From positions 58,782 through 122,781 of the forward strand of contig JAHFTB010000006.1 of assembly GCA_023269545.1 (NCBI GenBank): a stretch of 64,000 bases of DNA, written 5' to 3'. Both the position numbers and the translations under genes were made by a program. The notes below the pieces were generated by a model. The model did no database searches. It had not been told where the DNA came from and was given only the letters and a program-made list of their open reading frames with translations. Shown here piece by piece: positions 43,321 to 52,170 of this stretch. This DNA comes from Verrucomicrobiota bacterium. GTDB lineage: Bacteria > Verrucomicrobiota > Verrucomicrobiia > Chthoniobacterales > Xiphinematobacteraceae. The number at the start of each line of letters is the position of its first letter. Within the stretch, counting starts at the first letter, position 1.

Positions 43321-43935
43321 CTAAAGTGCAGCTGTCGTGTTTTGTGGTGGGAGGGGCTTCCTTCCAACGAGTTTGGAAAGATGTTGAATCTCTCTCTGAA
43401 GTTTTGTGGAAGTGATGAGCACAGGGGTTCCCAAACTAATGAAATTAAAAAGGCGAATCACATCACGAGACCTCATTCTGATGCACCCATAACTGGCTGG
43501 TCTCCCGATGTTATACTCCTCAGCAGTCCCATGGATATAAATTCCCCGGTCCCAAGCGTGTCGATTCTGAATCTCGGTACCTTGTAACCAAAGGATACGT
43601 GTTATGATCGGATCACGTCCGGGAGTATTAGGGGCTAAGATTTCGCCCGTGGGTTTTCGAGATTTGAAAACGGTACCCAGGGGTGCGCCGGCGCCAATTT
43701 TTTGAGCTACTCGTAAATTTCCAATGGGAGTGGCATAACTTCCAAAGCGATCCCCTATCCCGTACTTAGAAGTGGAAATAGGCCAGATACCCAGCGTCTG
43801 TCCGTTATCCAGAAGAGCTAGTTTTTGATCAGCTACGCTAATTACAATCTGATGAGCTTGAGTGGAGAGGCAGAATCCCAGGTTCAATAGGAATGCCATT
43901 CCACCTAGTATTATTTTCGAGGGAGACATGAACAT
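43321..43935 (-). CDS. L,D-transpeptidase (YkuD domain)
   Basis: Cross-links or anchors proteins to peptidoglycan in the periplasm. The 204-residue precursor has a signal peptide (M-A-F-L-L-N-L-G-F-C-L-S-T-Q-A-H). The YkuD core follows, with I-V-I-S-V-A-D-Q-K-L-A-L-L, Y-G-I-G-D-R-F-G-S-Y-A-T-P-I-G and the catalytic motif H-G-T then Y-G-C-I-R-M-R. All active-site residues are present. Two in-frame ATGs at 43935 and 43929 are both usable. Confidence 0.92.
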   Translation of the reverse strand: MFMSPSKIILGGMAFLLNLGFCLSTQAHQIVISVADQKLALLDNGQTLGIWPISTSKYGIGDRFGSYATPIGNLRVAQKIGAGAPLGTVFKSRKPTGEILAPNTPGRDPIITRILWLQGTEIQNRHAWDRGIYIHGTAEEYNIGRPASYGCIRMRSRDVIRLFNFISLGTPVLITSTKLQREIQHLSKLVGRKPLPPQNTTAAL

Positions 43936-44044
43936 TATTAGTTTATGGATGCGAATAGAGCAGTACGGTCCTATTCTGGTTTTTTGGCTTTTGAAAACAA
44001 AAAATCGACTGAGAGAGTGTTTGAAAATGCTCTCTCCGGACTGA

Positions 44045-45574
44045 TTAAGCGGCTACTTCACGCTGATCTTGGGAACTTCTTTGCGGATGGGTCAGGGCCA
44101 ACCATCGTTGAATCCAAAATAGAAGCGACTTGCATGCCACGTAACCAAAGCCACTAAGGAATATCAGGAGAAACGGTATGGAACTCCAATGTCCTCTTAG
44201 GAGGGCTGAGCTAACACAAAATGTAAAATAAGCTGCAAATAAAAACTCTATGAATGGTAAAAATGAATACAACGGCAAATAACGAACCGTAGAAATCTTC
44301 TGTGCTCGACGAGGATTGTTTCCAATCCCATATTTGGGAGTTCGAGTAAATTCGGATCGGTGATTCAGAATTGCCTCAATGACTCCTCGAGCATTGTTGA
44401 CAGACATTCCCACTGCCAACGCAAGAAGGAGAGGCAGCATCCAAATATCTGTGAACCATCCTCGCGGATTCAGGTGACGTTGCGATATAATGTAAAAAAA
44501 TGCAACAGAAATCGAACTAAAGAAAAAAATCGGGACGTCCACCAAAAGGAAGTAAAGCGTGCTATGCGTTGTAGAAAAGGAACTTGGGAAAACCAAAAGA
44601 CATAAAAAAACGAGCAAAAGATATCCAAAATTTGAGGTCAAATGTACTGTTGCCTCTAATTTAATCATGAGGGGGATGGGGGAGCGCCAAAGTTGTGGGA
44701 GGAGCTTCTTGCAGGTTTGAATGGAACCCTTTGTCCAACGATGTTGTTGGGATTTGAACCCATTGATATCGACGGGCAATTCGGCAGGGACCACTACATC
44801 GGGTAAAAAGACAAATTTCCAGCCGCACATTTGTGCGCGGTAACTGAGGTCCAGATCTTCCGTGAGGGTGTCATGTTGCCATCCACCGGATGTCTCAATG
44901 CAAGATTTTCTCCAAGCTCCTGCCGTTCCGTTAAAATTAAAAAATCGCCCGCTTCGACTACGGGCGGTTTGCTCTAAGAGGAGATGTCCATCTAGGAAGA
45001 TTGCTTGCATTCGCGTTAGAAGCGAATACCGCCGATTGAGATGTCCCCATCGCATTTGAACCATGCCAATCTGGGGAGAGGTGAAGTGGTGGATGGTTTT
45101 CAGCAGGATATCGGATTGTGGGACAAAATCCGCATCGAAAATGAAGATAAATTCGCCTTTTGCGGTTTTTAAGCCGTGAGCTAGAGCACCCGCTTTGAAG
45201 CCAGTGCGATCGGTACGATGGATATATTGGACGTCCAGACCTTGGCTACGGAGAATCTCTGATTCCCGTTCCAAAATCACGCGGGTTTCATCAGTCGAAT
45301 CATCCAATACTTGGATTTGCAATTTTGCCGCTGGATAGGAGATCTTGCTGACAGCAGTCAGCAAACGCTTTCCTACGTAGTATTCATTAAATATAGGCAA
45401 CTGAATCGTAACGATCGGAAGATCCTCAAATTTACCTGGCGGCTGTATCGGATGATCCCTATGACGAAGAAAAAGATAACAAATAACAAATCGATGTGCA
45501 CCATAGATCGACAAACTAACGACGACTAATAAATAACAAATGCTCCAAATGGCACTGTTGAATAAGGCGTCCAT
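44045..45574 (-). CDS. Processive glycosyltransferase family 2 (cellulose-synthase-like)
   Basis: A 509-residue inner-membrane enzyme with an N-terminal helix, a cytoplasmic GT-A domain and about five C-terminal helices. Catalytic motifs are I-Q-V-L-D-D-S-T-D-E-T, F-I-F-I-F-D-A-D-F-V (DxD), T-L-T-E-D-L-D-L-S-Y-R and Q-Q-H-R-W (the QxxRW motif of processive enzymes). The product may be a glucan or glucomannan-like polymer. No c-di-GMP-binding PilZ domain is visible. The gene stands alone. Confidence 0.9.
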   Translation of the reverse strand: MDALFNSAIWSICYLLVVVSLSIYGAHRFVICYLFLRHRDHPIQPPGKFEDLPIVTIQLPIFNEYYVGKRLLTAVSKISYPAAKLQIQVLDDSTDETRVILERESEILRSQGLDVQYIHRTDRTGFKAGALAHGLKTAKGEFIFIFDADFVPQSDILLKTIHHFTSPQIGMVQMRWGHLNRRYSLLTRMQAIFLDGHLLLEQTARSRSGRFFNFNGTAGAWRKSCIETSGGWQHDTLTEDLDLSYRAQMCGWKFVFLPDVVVPAELPVDINGFKSQQHRWTKGSIQTCKKLLPQLWRSPIPLMIKLEATVHLTSNFGYLLLVFLCLLVFPSSFSTTHSTLYFLLVDVPIFFFSSISVAFFYIISQRHLNPRGWFTDIWMLPLLLALAVGMSVNNARGVIEAILNHRSEFTRTPKYGIGNNPRRAQKISTVRYLPLYSFLPFIEFLFAAYFTFCVSSALLRGHWSSIPFLLIFLSGFGYVACKSLLFWIQRWLALTHPQRSSQDQREVAA

Positions 45575-45707
45575 AGAGACCTAGTAAGCAACTCCTCGCT
45601 TTAAACAGGGGTGGTAGGGATGAGTTTGGGGCGACATATCAAGCTAGAAATGCTTTGGAAAGATGTCCTATGGGAAGAAAACCGTTGTAATGCATGCGGT
45701 TTATTAC

Positions 45708-45950
45708 TCAAAAGTGGGGTGGCATGCAAGTTACATGCGAAGATACTGAGATTCGATTTCGAATGCGACGTAATTTTGCTTTGAGTAATTGAAAGGAGTA
45801 TTTGGGTATATAGCGAAAGTCCGTATCTGCACAGCCCATGCAGATCATGCAAAATATGCTATAAAGGAGGGCAATGGAAAAGAGGCTGCCAGAGCTTGGA
45901 AAACTAAGGGATGAAGAGATGGACTCTGTTTTACGGACTGCTGGCATCAA
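45708..45950 (-). CDS. Hypothetical protein, possible third gene of a small cluster
   Basis: An 80-residue frame with one hydrophobic stretch (L-F-S-I-A-L-L-Y-S-I-F-C-M-I-C-M-G-C) and a basic C-terminus. Its start overlaps the stop of the frame upstream (ATGA), which is the only real support. I do not recognise it. The region is AT-rich and competing frames exist on both strands, so it could be spurious. Confidence 0.35.
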   Translation of the reverse strand: MMPAVRKTESISSSLSFPSSGSLFSIALLYSIFCMICMGCADTDFRYIPKYSFQLLKAKLRRIRNRISVSSHVTCMPPHF

Positions 45951-46141
45951 AAATTCCAGGAAAATTCATGCTCATTTTGTAAGTTCTCTTGCTTGTCATC
46001 TGCTACTGCGGCGGCAGCAAACCCATCCGACAACTTATTTGCGGATTGCAGGTTATTTTTGATATTATTCCCCTCGAAATTTTCGGCTTCATTGAGCCCA
46101 TAGAAGTTGGAGTTCAAATTAGCATGGACATATTTTTTCAT
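45947..46141 (-). CDS. Hypothetical small polar protein
   Basis: A 64-residue frame rich in Asn, Glu and Ala (N-L-N-S-N-F-Y-G-L-N-E-A-E-N-F-E-G-N-N-I), with no signal peptide or membrane helix. The composition and coupling to frames on either side suggest a real gene of a small operon. The family is not recognised. Confidence 0.4.
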   Translation of the reverse strand: MKKYVHANLNSNFYGLNEAENFEGNNIKNNLQSANKLSDGFAAAAVADDKQENLQNEHEFSWNF

Positions 46142-46628
46142 GGTGGATTTTCTTCATACTTATCAGCACGGATTTTCCCACAATGACTATCTCGACAGAC
46201 TGGTTCCATAACCTTGCTGAGAGCAGAACCGCTATTTCCAACATGTGTTTCACTAGTTTCAGCAGCAATTCCTCCTCTCCATGAGTCTCTTTTCTCACCT
46301 CAAGAATTCCCTGTAATATGAGCTGGTACATCTTGTTCCAATATGCGTTCGGATCGAAGCCACCCTTCGGACTACTTTCCGGAAAAAATTCGATTTCTTT
46401 GTTTTCGCTACGTGTGGAATGACTATTTTTTTCCTTGGACAAGCCTTTTGCTAAGGATTGATTGAGGAGACTTTTCTTTTCGTCATTTTTAGAAGAATCA
46501 AGTTTTTCAACTACTGGCTGAGGCGTCAATAGGATAGATTCTTGTTCGTGCAATGTGCGGTCTGATGCGCTTAACTCTTGGTAAGAATAATAAGGTCTGG
46601 AACTGACTGCAGTGTGGATAGGGTTCAT
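46119..46628 (-). CDS. Hypothetical protein, 169 residues
   Basis: The N-terminal 85 residues are polar and Ser/Lys/Glu-rich, probably disordered. A helical region follows (F-D-P-N-A-Y-W-N-K-M-Y-Q-L-I-L-Q-G-I-L-E-V-R). After about residue 125 another frame could also continue with plausible composition and would end in a TGA overlapping the next ATG, so a frameshift near 46240-46280 is possible. It shows the layout of a secreted or chaperone-dependent protein but has no known motif. It is the first gene of a three-frame cluster. Confidence 0.5.
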   Translation of the reverse strand: MNPIHTAVSSRPYYSYQELSASDRTLHEQESILLTPQPVVEKLDSSKNDEKKSLLNQSLAKGLSKEKNSHSTRSENKEIEFFPESSPKGGFDPNAYWNKMYQLILQGILEVRKETHGEEELLLKLVKHMLEIAVLLSARLWNQSVEIVIVGKSVLISMKKIHHEKICPC

Positions 46629-46745
46629 ATGCTGTTTATCCTAAAACAAGCATGATATGAATGATAGTGTATCCTCTATTTTTGAGTAGTTTATACCAAA
46701 TAAAAAGTAAAGATATGTTGAGGTGTGATATAGTAGAATTCCTCG

Positions 46746-47309
46746 CTAATTTAAAGAAGGATCATCCGGAATTTCCACGAGAAGTTTCAAAATGGGATTC
46801 ATTTTGCATAGAGCATCTTTCCAGGCGGACTCCGGATTGGGCATATCAATGAGGTTGCGGTTAGGAGGGAGGACAAACCACGATTTTCGGGCGATTTCCC
46901 CTTCCAATTGACCGCCATGCCAACCGGAGTGTCCAGCAAAAGCTCGAAGTCCCTGGAGCCGCTCAGGAGAAGGATCTATGGGCTCTGAGAGGTTAAAAAA
47001 AGACTGAAATTTGACTGCTTGTGGCTGATCGATCCACTTTATACTTGCGACACTCACTGCATCCGGAGAAACCGGCCCTCCATAAAATAAGGGAATGGAG
47101 GCAAAAACTTCTGCTACATTCAATGTAAGGATTTCTCCCACAGTTTTTTGAAGAGGGCGATTGAGAATAAGACCTAAGGCGCCGTCTTTCGGACTGTGAT
47201 AAGAGAGAAAAAGAATGGTTTTGCGAAATTGAGGACTCTTGAGAGCGGGGGTTGCTATCAAAATGGAACCCGTTAAATTGTCCGCCGTTGTAGGTGGTTT
47301 GCTTCTCAC
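46746..47309 (-). CDS. yqgE: YqgE/AlgH family protein (DUF179)
   Basis: A cytoplasmic protein of uncertain role. Family segments are L-T-G-S-I-L-I-A-T-P-A-L-K-S-P-Q-F-R-K-T-I-L-F-L, G-A-L-G-L-I-L-N-R-P-L, F-Y-G-G-P-V-S-P-D-A-V and R-A-F-A-G-H-S-G-W-H-G-G-Q-L-E-G-E-I, which are nearly invariant in the family. I chose the GTG at 47309, giving the usual 187 residues; a TTG at 47345 is also open. Confidence 0.92.
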   Translation of the reverse strand: MRSKPPTTADNLTGSILIATPALKSPQFRKTILFLSYHSPKDGALGLILNRPLQKTVGEILTLNVAEVFASIPLFYGGPVSPDAVSVASIKWIDQPQAVKFQSFFNLSEPIDPSPERLQGLRAFAGHSGWHGGQLEGEIARKSWFVLPPNRNLIDMPNPESAWKDALCKMNPILKLLVEIPDDPSLN

Positions 47310-47419
47310 GTCAATACCTATAGAGAGGAGCGAGAATGAGTGCAAGAGGAGGCAAAATATGTTTTTGTAAAAAACATTTTTGATTTGCGGAAAAAGTGTG
47401 CTGTGTGAGTTTCCTGCTT

Positions 47420-48352
47420 ATGCAGAAGGAGCAATCAATTTATGTGGCGGGTCATCGAGGGATGGTAGGCAGCGCTATAATACGCAAATTACAGGCATTG
47501 GGGTTTGGCTCCATTCTCACCCGTACTCGAGAAGAACTGGATCTGTGCAACAGTGTAGCCGTTCGTGCTTTTTTTGAGGCGGAAAAACCACGCATCATGG
47601 TTGTAGCTGCAGCAAAGGTAGGAGGGATTCTTGTCAATCATGAGAAACCAGTCGAATTCCTGTTGGAGAATTTATACATCCAGAACAATCTCATTTCTTC
47701 CGCATATGAGACCGGGGTCGAAAAGCTCCTATTTCTGGGCAGTTCCTGTATTTACCCGAAATTTGCTCCTCAACCCATTTTGGAGTCCGCTTTGCTTACA
47801 GGTGAATTAGAGCCTACCAATGAAGCTTATGCTATTGCAAAAATTGCCGGAATCAAGCTTTGCCAAGCTTATGCTAGAGAGTATGGGAAAAATTTTATTT
47901 CGGCGATGCCTACTAATTTATATGGCCCGAACGATAACTTTGATTTGCATACCTCACATGTTTTGCCGGCACTGATTCGAAAAGTCCATGAAGCTCGCCA
48001 AAAAGGGGAGAATTCGATTGTTCTTTGGGGAACAGGTCGGCCGAGACGGGAGTTTCTTCATGTCGATGATCTGGCTTCCGCATGTGTCTTTTTACTGGAA
48101 AATTATGATTCCGAAGAAATTATCAATGTGGGGTATGGTGAGGATGTGACGATTTGCAAGTTGGCAGAAACGATTTGCGAAGTAGTGGGATTTACTGGAG
48201 AGCTGGATTTTGATAGTTCCAAGCCTGATGGAACTCCACGCAAACTCTTGGATTTATCCCGACTCATTTCTCTCGGCTGGAAGCCACGGATTTCTCTCTT
48301 GGAAGGGATTCGGTCTACCTATCAATGGTTTTTACAAAATGTCCCTACTTAA
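47420..48352 (+). CDS. fcl: GDP-L-fucose synthase
   Basis: Converts GDP-4-keto-6-deoxymannose to GDP-L-fucose, a donor for surface glycans. The SDR start is I-Y-V-A-G-H-R-G-M-V-G-S-A-I, followed by the typical V-V-A-A-A-K-V-G-G-I, F-L-G-S-S-C-I-Y-P-K and the catalytic Y-A-I-A-K. P-T-N-L-Y-G-P-N-D-N-F and R-R-E-F-L-H-V-D-D-L-A complete the pattern. I chose ATG 47420 rather than an upstream GTG. The partner Gmd is not in the window. Confidence 0.93.
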   Translation: MQKEQSIYVAGHRGMVGSAIIRKLQALGFGSILTRTREELDLCNSVAVRAFFEAEKPRIMVVAAAKVGGILVNHEKPVEFLLENLYIQNNLISSAYETGVEKLLFLGSSCIYPKFAPQPILESALLTGELEPTNEAYAIAKIAGIKLCQAYAREYGKNFISAMPTNLYGPNDNFDLHTSHVLPALIRKVHEARQKGENSIVLWGTGRPRREFLHVDDLASACVFLLENYDSEEIINVGYGEDVTICKLAETICEVVGFTGELDFDSSKPDGTPRKLLDLSRLISLGWKPRISLLEGIRSTYQWFLQNVPT

Positions 48353-48376
48353 AGAAGTGCTCAGTTGGAAAAATTA

Positions 48377-48405
48377 ATGCTCATTTTATACCGGGTTCGC
48401 TATAA
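48377..48405 (-). repeat. Repeat family A copy
   Basis: On the minus strand: TATAGCGAACCCGG then TATAAAATGAGCAT, very close to the consensus. It lies in the 77-nt gap between fcl and the DUF255 gene, 24 nt before the latter's ATG. Confidence 0.8.
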
Positions 48406-48429
48406 AACACTTCACCTGAGTGACAAGTT

Positions 48430-50505
48430 ATGAGCGAAAACCGACTTGCTTTCGAAAAATCACCTTATCTTTTGCAGCATGCACAAAATCCCGTGGATTG
48501 GTTTCCATGGGGGGAAGAAGCATTTTCACTAGCTCGCGCAACAAATCGTCCCGTATTTCTTTCCGTAGGTTATTCCACTTGTCATTGGTGTCATGTCATG
48601 GCCCATGAATCATTTGAAAATCCGGAAATTGCCCGCCTTTTGAACACGCTTTTTGTGAACGTGAAAGTGGATCGCGAAGAGCGCCCGGATGTGGACCGAG
48701 TGTACATGAGCTTTGTTCAAGCAACTACCGGTGTGGGTGGCTGGCCCATGAGTGTGTGGCTGACGCCCCAAGGAGAACCATTCTTTGGCGGAACTTATTT
48801 TCCCCCCGGGGATCGACAGGGCCGCCCCAGTTTTTTGCGTGTATTGCAAGCTATTGATAATTTATGGAAAAACGAGTCGGAGCGAGTGATTGAGCAAGGA
48901 GAAGCGACGTTTGCCGCTTTAAGAAAAGAAATTCCTCGTCAGTCTATGGTTGAGGGAGATTATTCCATAGTTACTTTGGCGCTGAATCAATTTGCATTAG
49001 CCTTTGATCGCGAAAATGGGGGGTTTGGAAAACACCCGAAATTTCCACGTCCCTCTACATTTGAATTTCTATTGCGATGTTCGGAACAAGATGAGAATGC
49101 CCGTCACATGTGCTTATTTTCCCTGCGAAAGATTGCTTTAGGGGGAATTTGCGACCATTTGGGAGGAGGGTTTCATCGCTATTCGGTAGATCCATTTTGG
49201 CATGTTCCCCATTTCGAAAAAATGCTTTATGATCAGGCGCAACTTGCTCTGGTTTTTACAGAAGCCTTTCAGATTTCAGACGATCCTCTCTTTGCTCAAG
49301 CCGCTCTTCACACGCTGGAATATGTGGCGCGAGATCTCTCACAGATTGATGGCGGATTTTATTCAGCTGAAGATGCGGATAGCGAAGTATTGAACGGAGA
49401 GGGCCGACGCGCAGAAGGAGCTTTTTACGTTTGGAAATCCTCTGAAATCCTTGATTTGTTGGGCACGGATTTAGGAGATCTCTTTTGCAAGGCCTATGGG
49501 ATTCATCAGTGCGGCAATGCGCCAGAATCCGGCGACCCTCACGGTGAGTTCAAGGGATGGAATATTCTTGCCCGAAACCGTACTCCGCAGGATTTTGCCA
49601 AAGAAATTGGTCAGCCTATGGAAACTATCGAGGAATTACTTAGCAAAGCTCGCCGTCGCCTGTTTTTGGAAAGAAACAAACGGCCGCGTCCGCACCTCGA
49701 TGATAAGATCTTATCGGCATGGAACGGTCTTGCGATTTCCGCATTTGCTCGGGCAGGCAGCGTTTTTCAGAAGGAATCCCTATTAAAACGCGCTGCGCAA
49801 GCGGCCCATTTTCTACACACACAAATGTGGAAAGACGGAAAGCTAGTGCGGAGTTGGCGACAAGGGCCTTCCTCCATTGCTGGATTTGCAGCGGACTATG
49901 CCTTACTGATACAAGGTCTCTTAGACTTATATGAGGCGGATTTTCGGCCCGAATGGCTGATTTGGACATTGGAATTGCAGGCCGTACTCGATCACGAATT
50001 TTGGGATGAAATAGGAGGCAGTTATTTTGAAAGCGTTCCAGGAGAGAGCCATCTTCCGCTGACTATAAAGGACCGTTATGATGGGGTTGAGCCTGCGGCT
50101 AATTCCGTCTGTGCATTAAATCTGCTCCGACTCAGTCGAATGTTCCGTAATTCTCAATTCGAAGAGCGAGCCAAGCGTATCTTATCCGATTTTTCCGAAA
50201 AGAAGATTCCTACGGCTTTACCTTACCTGTTAAGCGCTCTCCTCTTTCAAAAAGGACCCAGCGAAGAACTTGTCATTGCGGGGCCTCGCGAGTCTCCCCA
50301 AACACGTGCCTTCGCACGTGCCGTCCACGGGCGCTTCCGGCCGAATTCCGTTTTACTCCTCGCCGATGAAGGGATAGGAAGCGAAGTGCTTTCGCGAACA
50401 AATCCACTGTTTCGCGAAATGAGACCAGTCAATGGGCAGCCTGCTCTTTATATTTGTAAGGAATATGCCTGTCAGGCGCCCATTGTGGATCCTGAAATGC
50501 TTTAA
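48430..50505 (+). CDS. Thioredoxin-domain DUF255 protein (YyaL-like)
   Basis: The 691-residue protein starts with the conserved [21 protein letters not shown], then a thioredoxin-like domain with [14 protein letters not shown]. The rest is an alpha/alpha-barrel resembling N-acylglucosamine epimerases ([31 protein letters not shown]). The family is widespread, but its reaction is not established. Its stop overlaps the end of the convergent vapC by a few bases. Confidence 0.93.
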   Translation: MSENRLAFEKSPYLLQHAQNPVDWFPWGEEAFSLARATNRPVFLSVGYSTCHWCHVMAHESFENPEIARLLNTLFVNVKVDREERPDVDRVYMSFVQATTGVGGWPMSVWLTPQGEPFFGGTYFPPGDRQGRPSFLRVLQAIDNLWKNESERVIEQGEATFAALRKEIPRQSMVEGDYSIVTLALNQFALAFDRENGGFGKHPKFPRPSTFEFLLRCSEQDENARHMCLFSLRKIALGGICDHLGGGFHRYSVDPFWHVPHFEKMLYDQAQLALVFTEAFQISDDPLFAQAALHTLEYVARDLSQIDGGFYSAEDADSEVLNGEGRRAEGAFYVWKSSEILDLLGTDLGDLFCKAYGIHQCGNAPESGDPHGEFKGWNILARNRTPQDFAKEIGQPMETIEELLSKARRRLFLERNKRPRPHLDDKILSAWNGLAISAFARAGSVFQKESLLKRAAQAAHFLHTQMWKDGKLVRSWRQGPSSIAGFAADYALLIQGLLDLYEADFRPEWLIWTLELQAVLDHEFWDEIGGSYFESVPGESHLPLTIKDRYDGVEPAANSVCALNLLRLSRMFRNSQFEERAKRILSDFSEKKIPTALPYLLSALLFQKGPSEELVIAGPRESPQTRAFARAVHGRFRPNSVLLLADEGIGSEVLSRTNPLFREMRPVNGQPALYICKEYACQAPIVDPEML

Positions 50506-50897
50506 ATCAAAATAATAGTTTTATTATACCGAGATATCATGGCATTGCGGGTCATTAATCGTAGGGGTTCTGTGAGTGCTTGGGCTACTAGAAGACGATC
50601 AAAGGGATCTTGATGATGATTAGGTAGATTTTGTACAGATGCTGCATGTTCCGGCTCAATGGCAAGGAATCGATATCCTGCCTGGCGAAAATATTGTAAT
50701 GCCTGCTTGCCGGATATCGGCATGTGTTTTTTACCCAAGCTATATTTAATTGTAATTTCCCAAACAGTCACGGCGCTTACCCAAACAATATTACGAGATG
50801 ATAAAATAGCTTCGCGTGCCTTTTCCGGAAGTTCCGGATCATCCGTAATAGCCCACAGCGCAACATGTGTGTCTAAAAGCAGATCCATAACTTCCAT
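50502..50897 (-). CDS. PIN-domain ribonuclease toxin (VapC-type)
   Basis: A 131-residue PIN protein with the acidic active-site residues in [18 protein letters not shown] and [11 protein letters not shown]. It should cut RNA when freed from its antitoxin. The ATG overlaps the antitoxin stop (TAATG), so the pair is coupled. In contrast to the HepT toxin at 8 kb, this one is intact. An in-frame ATG three codons later is also possible. Confidence 0.9.
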   Translation of the reverse strand: MEVMDLLLDTHVALWAITDDPELPEKAREAILSSRNIVWVSAVTVWEITIKYSLGKKHMPISGKQALQYFRQAGYRFLAIEPEHAASVQNLPNHHQDPFDRLLVAQALTEPLRLMTRNAMISRYNKTIILI

Positions 50898-51130
50898 TAA
50901 AAAAACAATTTGCTAATCTCCTGATTGCAAGCATCGATATTTTTAGGGACCTTAAAGAGTCCTTTTGCGACGCCAACCCGTTGCTCAGTTGGCAATGCTT
51001 TTACAGCGACCAACTTGGCTGCAGGGCGACCATTCCGTGCAATAATGATTTCCATTTCTACTCCTTGTTCGACAGCTTCTACTAGCCGAGACAAATTGGA
51101 CTTTGCCTCCAACATGTTTACTATGGGCAC
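50897..51130 (-). CDS. Phd/YefM-type antitoxin
   Basis: A 77-residue protein with the Phd/YefM N-terminal DNA-binding fold: N-M-L-E-A-K-S-N-L-S-R-L-V-E-A-V-E and I-I-A-R-N-G-R-P-A-A-K-L-V. It precedes and overlaps the PIN toxin by one nucleotide. It should bind its own promoter and neutralise the toxin through the C-terminal part. Confidence 0.88.
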   Translation of the reverse strand: MPIVNMLEAKSNLSRLVEAVEQGVEMEIIIARNGRPAAKLVAVKALPTEQRVGVAKGLFKVPKNIDACNQEISKLFF

Positions 51131-51215
51131 ATAAAGTAAACTAGTCTAGTCTGGCTAATCTTGCAAATAAAATTTTGTTCTTAGCGCCTGCCCAGGAAGC
51201 GTTTTTTTTAAGGCT

Positions 51216-52133
51216 CTAAGAAAGAGCCAGCATCGCGGCACCGAATACCCCGGCGCTGTCTCCCAGCAGAGGACGGAGAAGCGGAGTCTCAAATGTTTTG
51301 TTAAAAATTCGGGAACGAATTTTCGCACGAGTGGATTCCGAATAAAGTTCATCGATGTTTCCCACTCCTCCGCCAATGACAATCACATGGGGATCCAAGG
51401 TATTTATAATAATAGTAATTGCGTCGGCAAAGCGATCGGTGAGATGAACAATGGTGGCTTTCGCCGCAAGATCAGAATTTACTCGCTCCACAATTTCCTG
51501 AAGAGGACGCTGGATTCCCGCTGCGGCTGCATAATATTTTTCCAGGGCGGGACCACTAATAAAAGTTTCGATCGTACCGGCCGTTCCATACACCGATAAA
51601 GGCCCCTGAGGATCCAATACAATTTGTCCCCATTCACCTGCAATGCCATGGCAACCTTCCACAATCTGACCGTGGATGACAATACCGCCTCCTACACCCG
51701 TTCCCAGGATAACGCCAAAGACCGTTTCGAAACCGCGTGCCGCGCCACAGGTTGCTTCGGCAAGCGCACAGCAATTTGCATCATTCGCCAGAGAGACTTT
51801 TATTCCCAGAGCGGCTTCTATGTCCTTTTGAAAGGGACGTCCATTGAGGCAGATAGTGTTACAACATTTCATCAACTGAGTAGCCGGATCGGAAACTCCG
51901 GGAGTTCCGATGCCGAGCCGAGCTGGAAGAGGAAGACCGGAATGATCACAAAGAAGAGCGCACATCTTTTTCAGATTTTGCACGATGCGATCGTAGCCTA
52001 AGTGGGCTTCGGTAGGGCATCGGAGGCGGCAAAGTGGAGTCTCTGGAGAGGAGGGGTGGATCACGACACCTTCAATTTTTGTCCCCCCCAAATCAATGCC
52101 AAAACAGGGAGCTTCTTGAGTCATAGCAGTCAT
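51216..52133 (-). CDS. ROK family sugar kinase lacking the usual zinc ligands
   Basis: Phosphorylates a hexose such as glucose or fructose with ATP. The 305-residue protein has the phosphate-binding F-G-I-D-L-G-G-T-K-I-E-G, the catalytic N-D-A-N (Asp about 118) and L-G-T-G-V-G-G-G-I-V. In most ROK kinases a zinc site is formed by a His in G-E-x-G-H and three Cys in C-x-C-G-x-x-G-C. Here the positions read G-E-W-G-Q (Gln 170), Ser 180, Tyr 182 and Thr 187, so all four ligands are replaced. The rest is well kept, so the kinase is probably active without zinc. It stands downstream of proS. Confidence 0.88.
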   Translation of the reverse strand: MTAMTQEAPCFGIDLGGTKIEGVVIHPSSPETPLCRLRCPTEAHLGYDRIVQNLKKMCALLCDHSGLPLPARLGIGTPGVSDPATQLMKCCNTICLNGRPFQKDIEAALGIKVSLANDANCCALAEATCGAARGFETVFGVILGTGVGGGIVIHGQIVEGCHGIAGEWGQIVLDPQGPLSVYGTAGTIETFISGPALEKYYAAAAGIQRPLQEIVERVNSDLAAKATIVHLTDRFADAITIIINTLDPHVIVIGGGVGNIDELYSESTRAKIRSRIFNKTFETPLLRPLLGDSAGVFGAAMLALS

Positions 52134-52170
52134 AATTTACTTAAATATTGGTTCAGGTATTTTTTTACTT

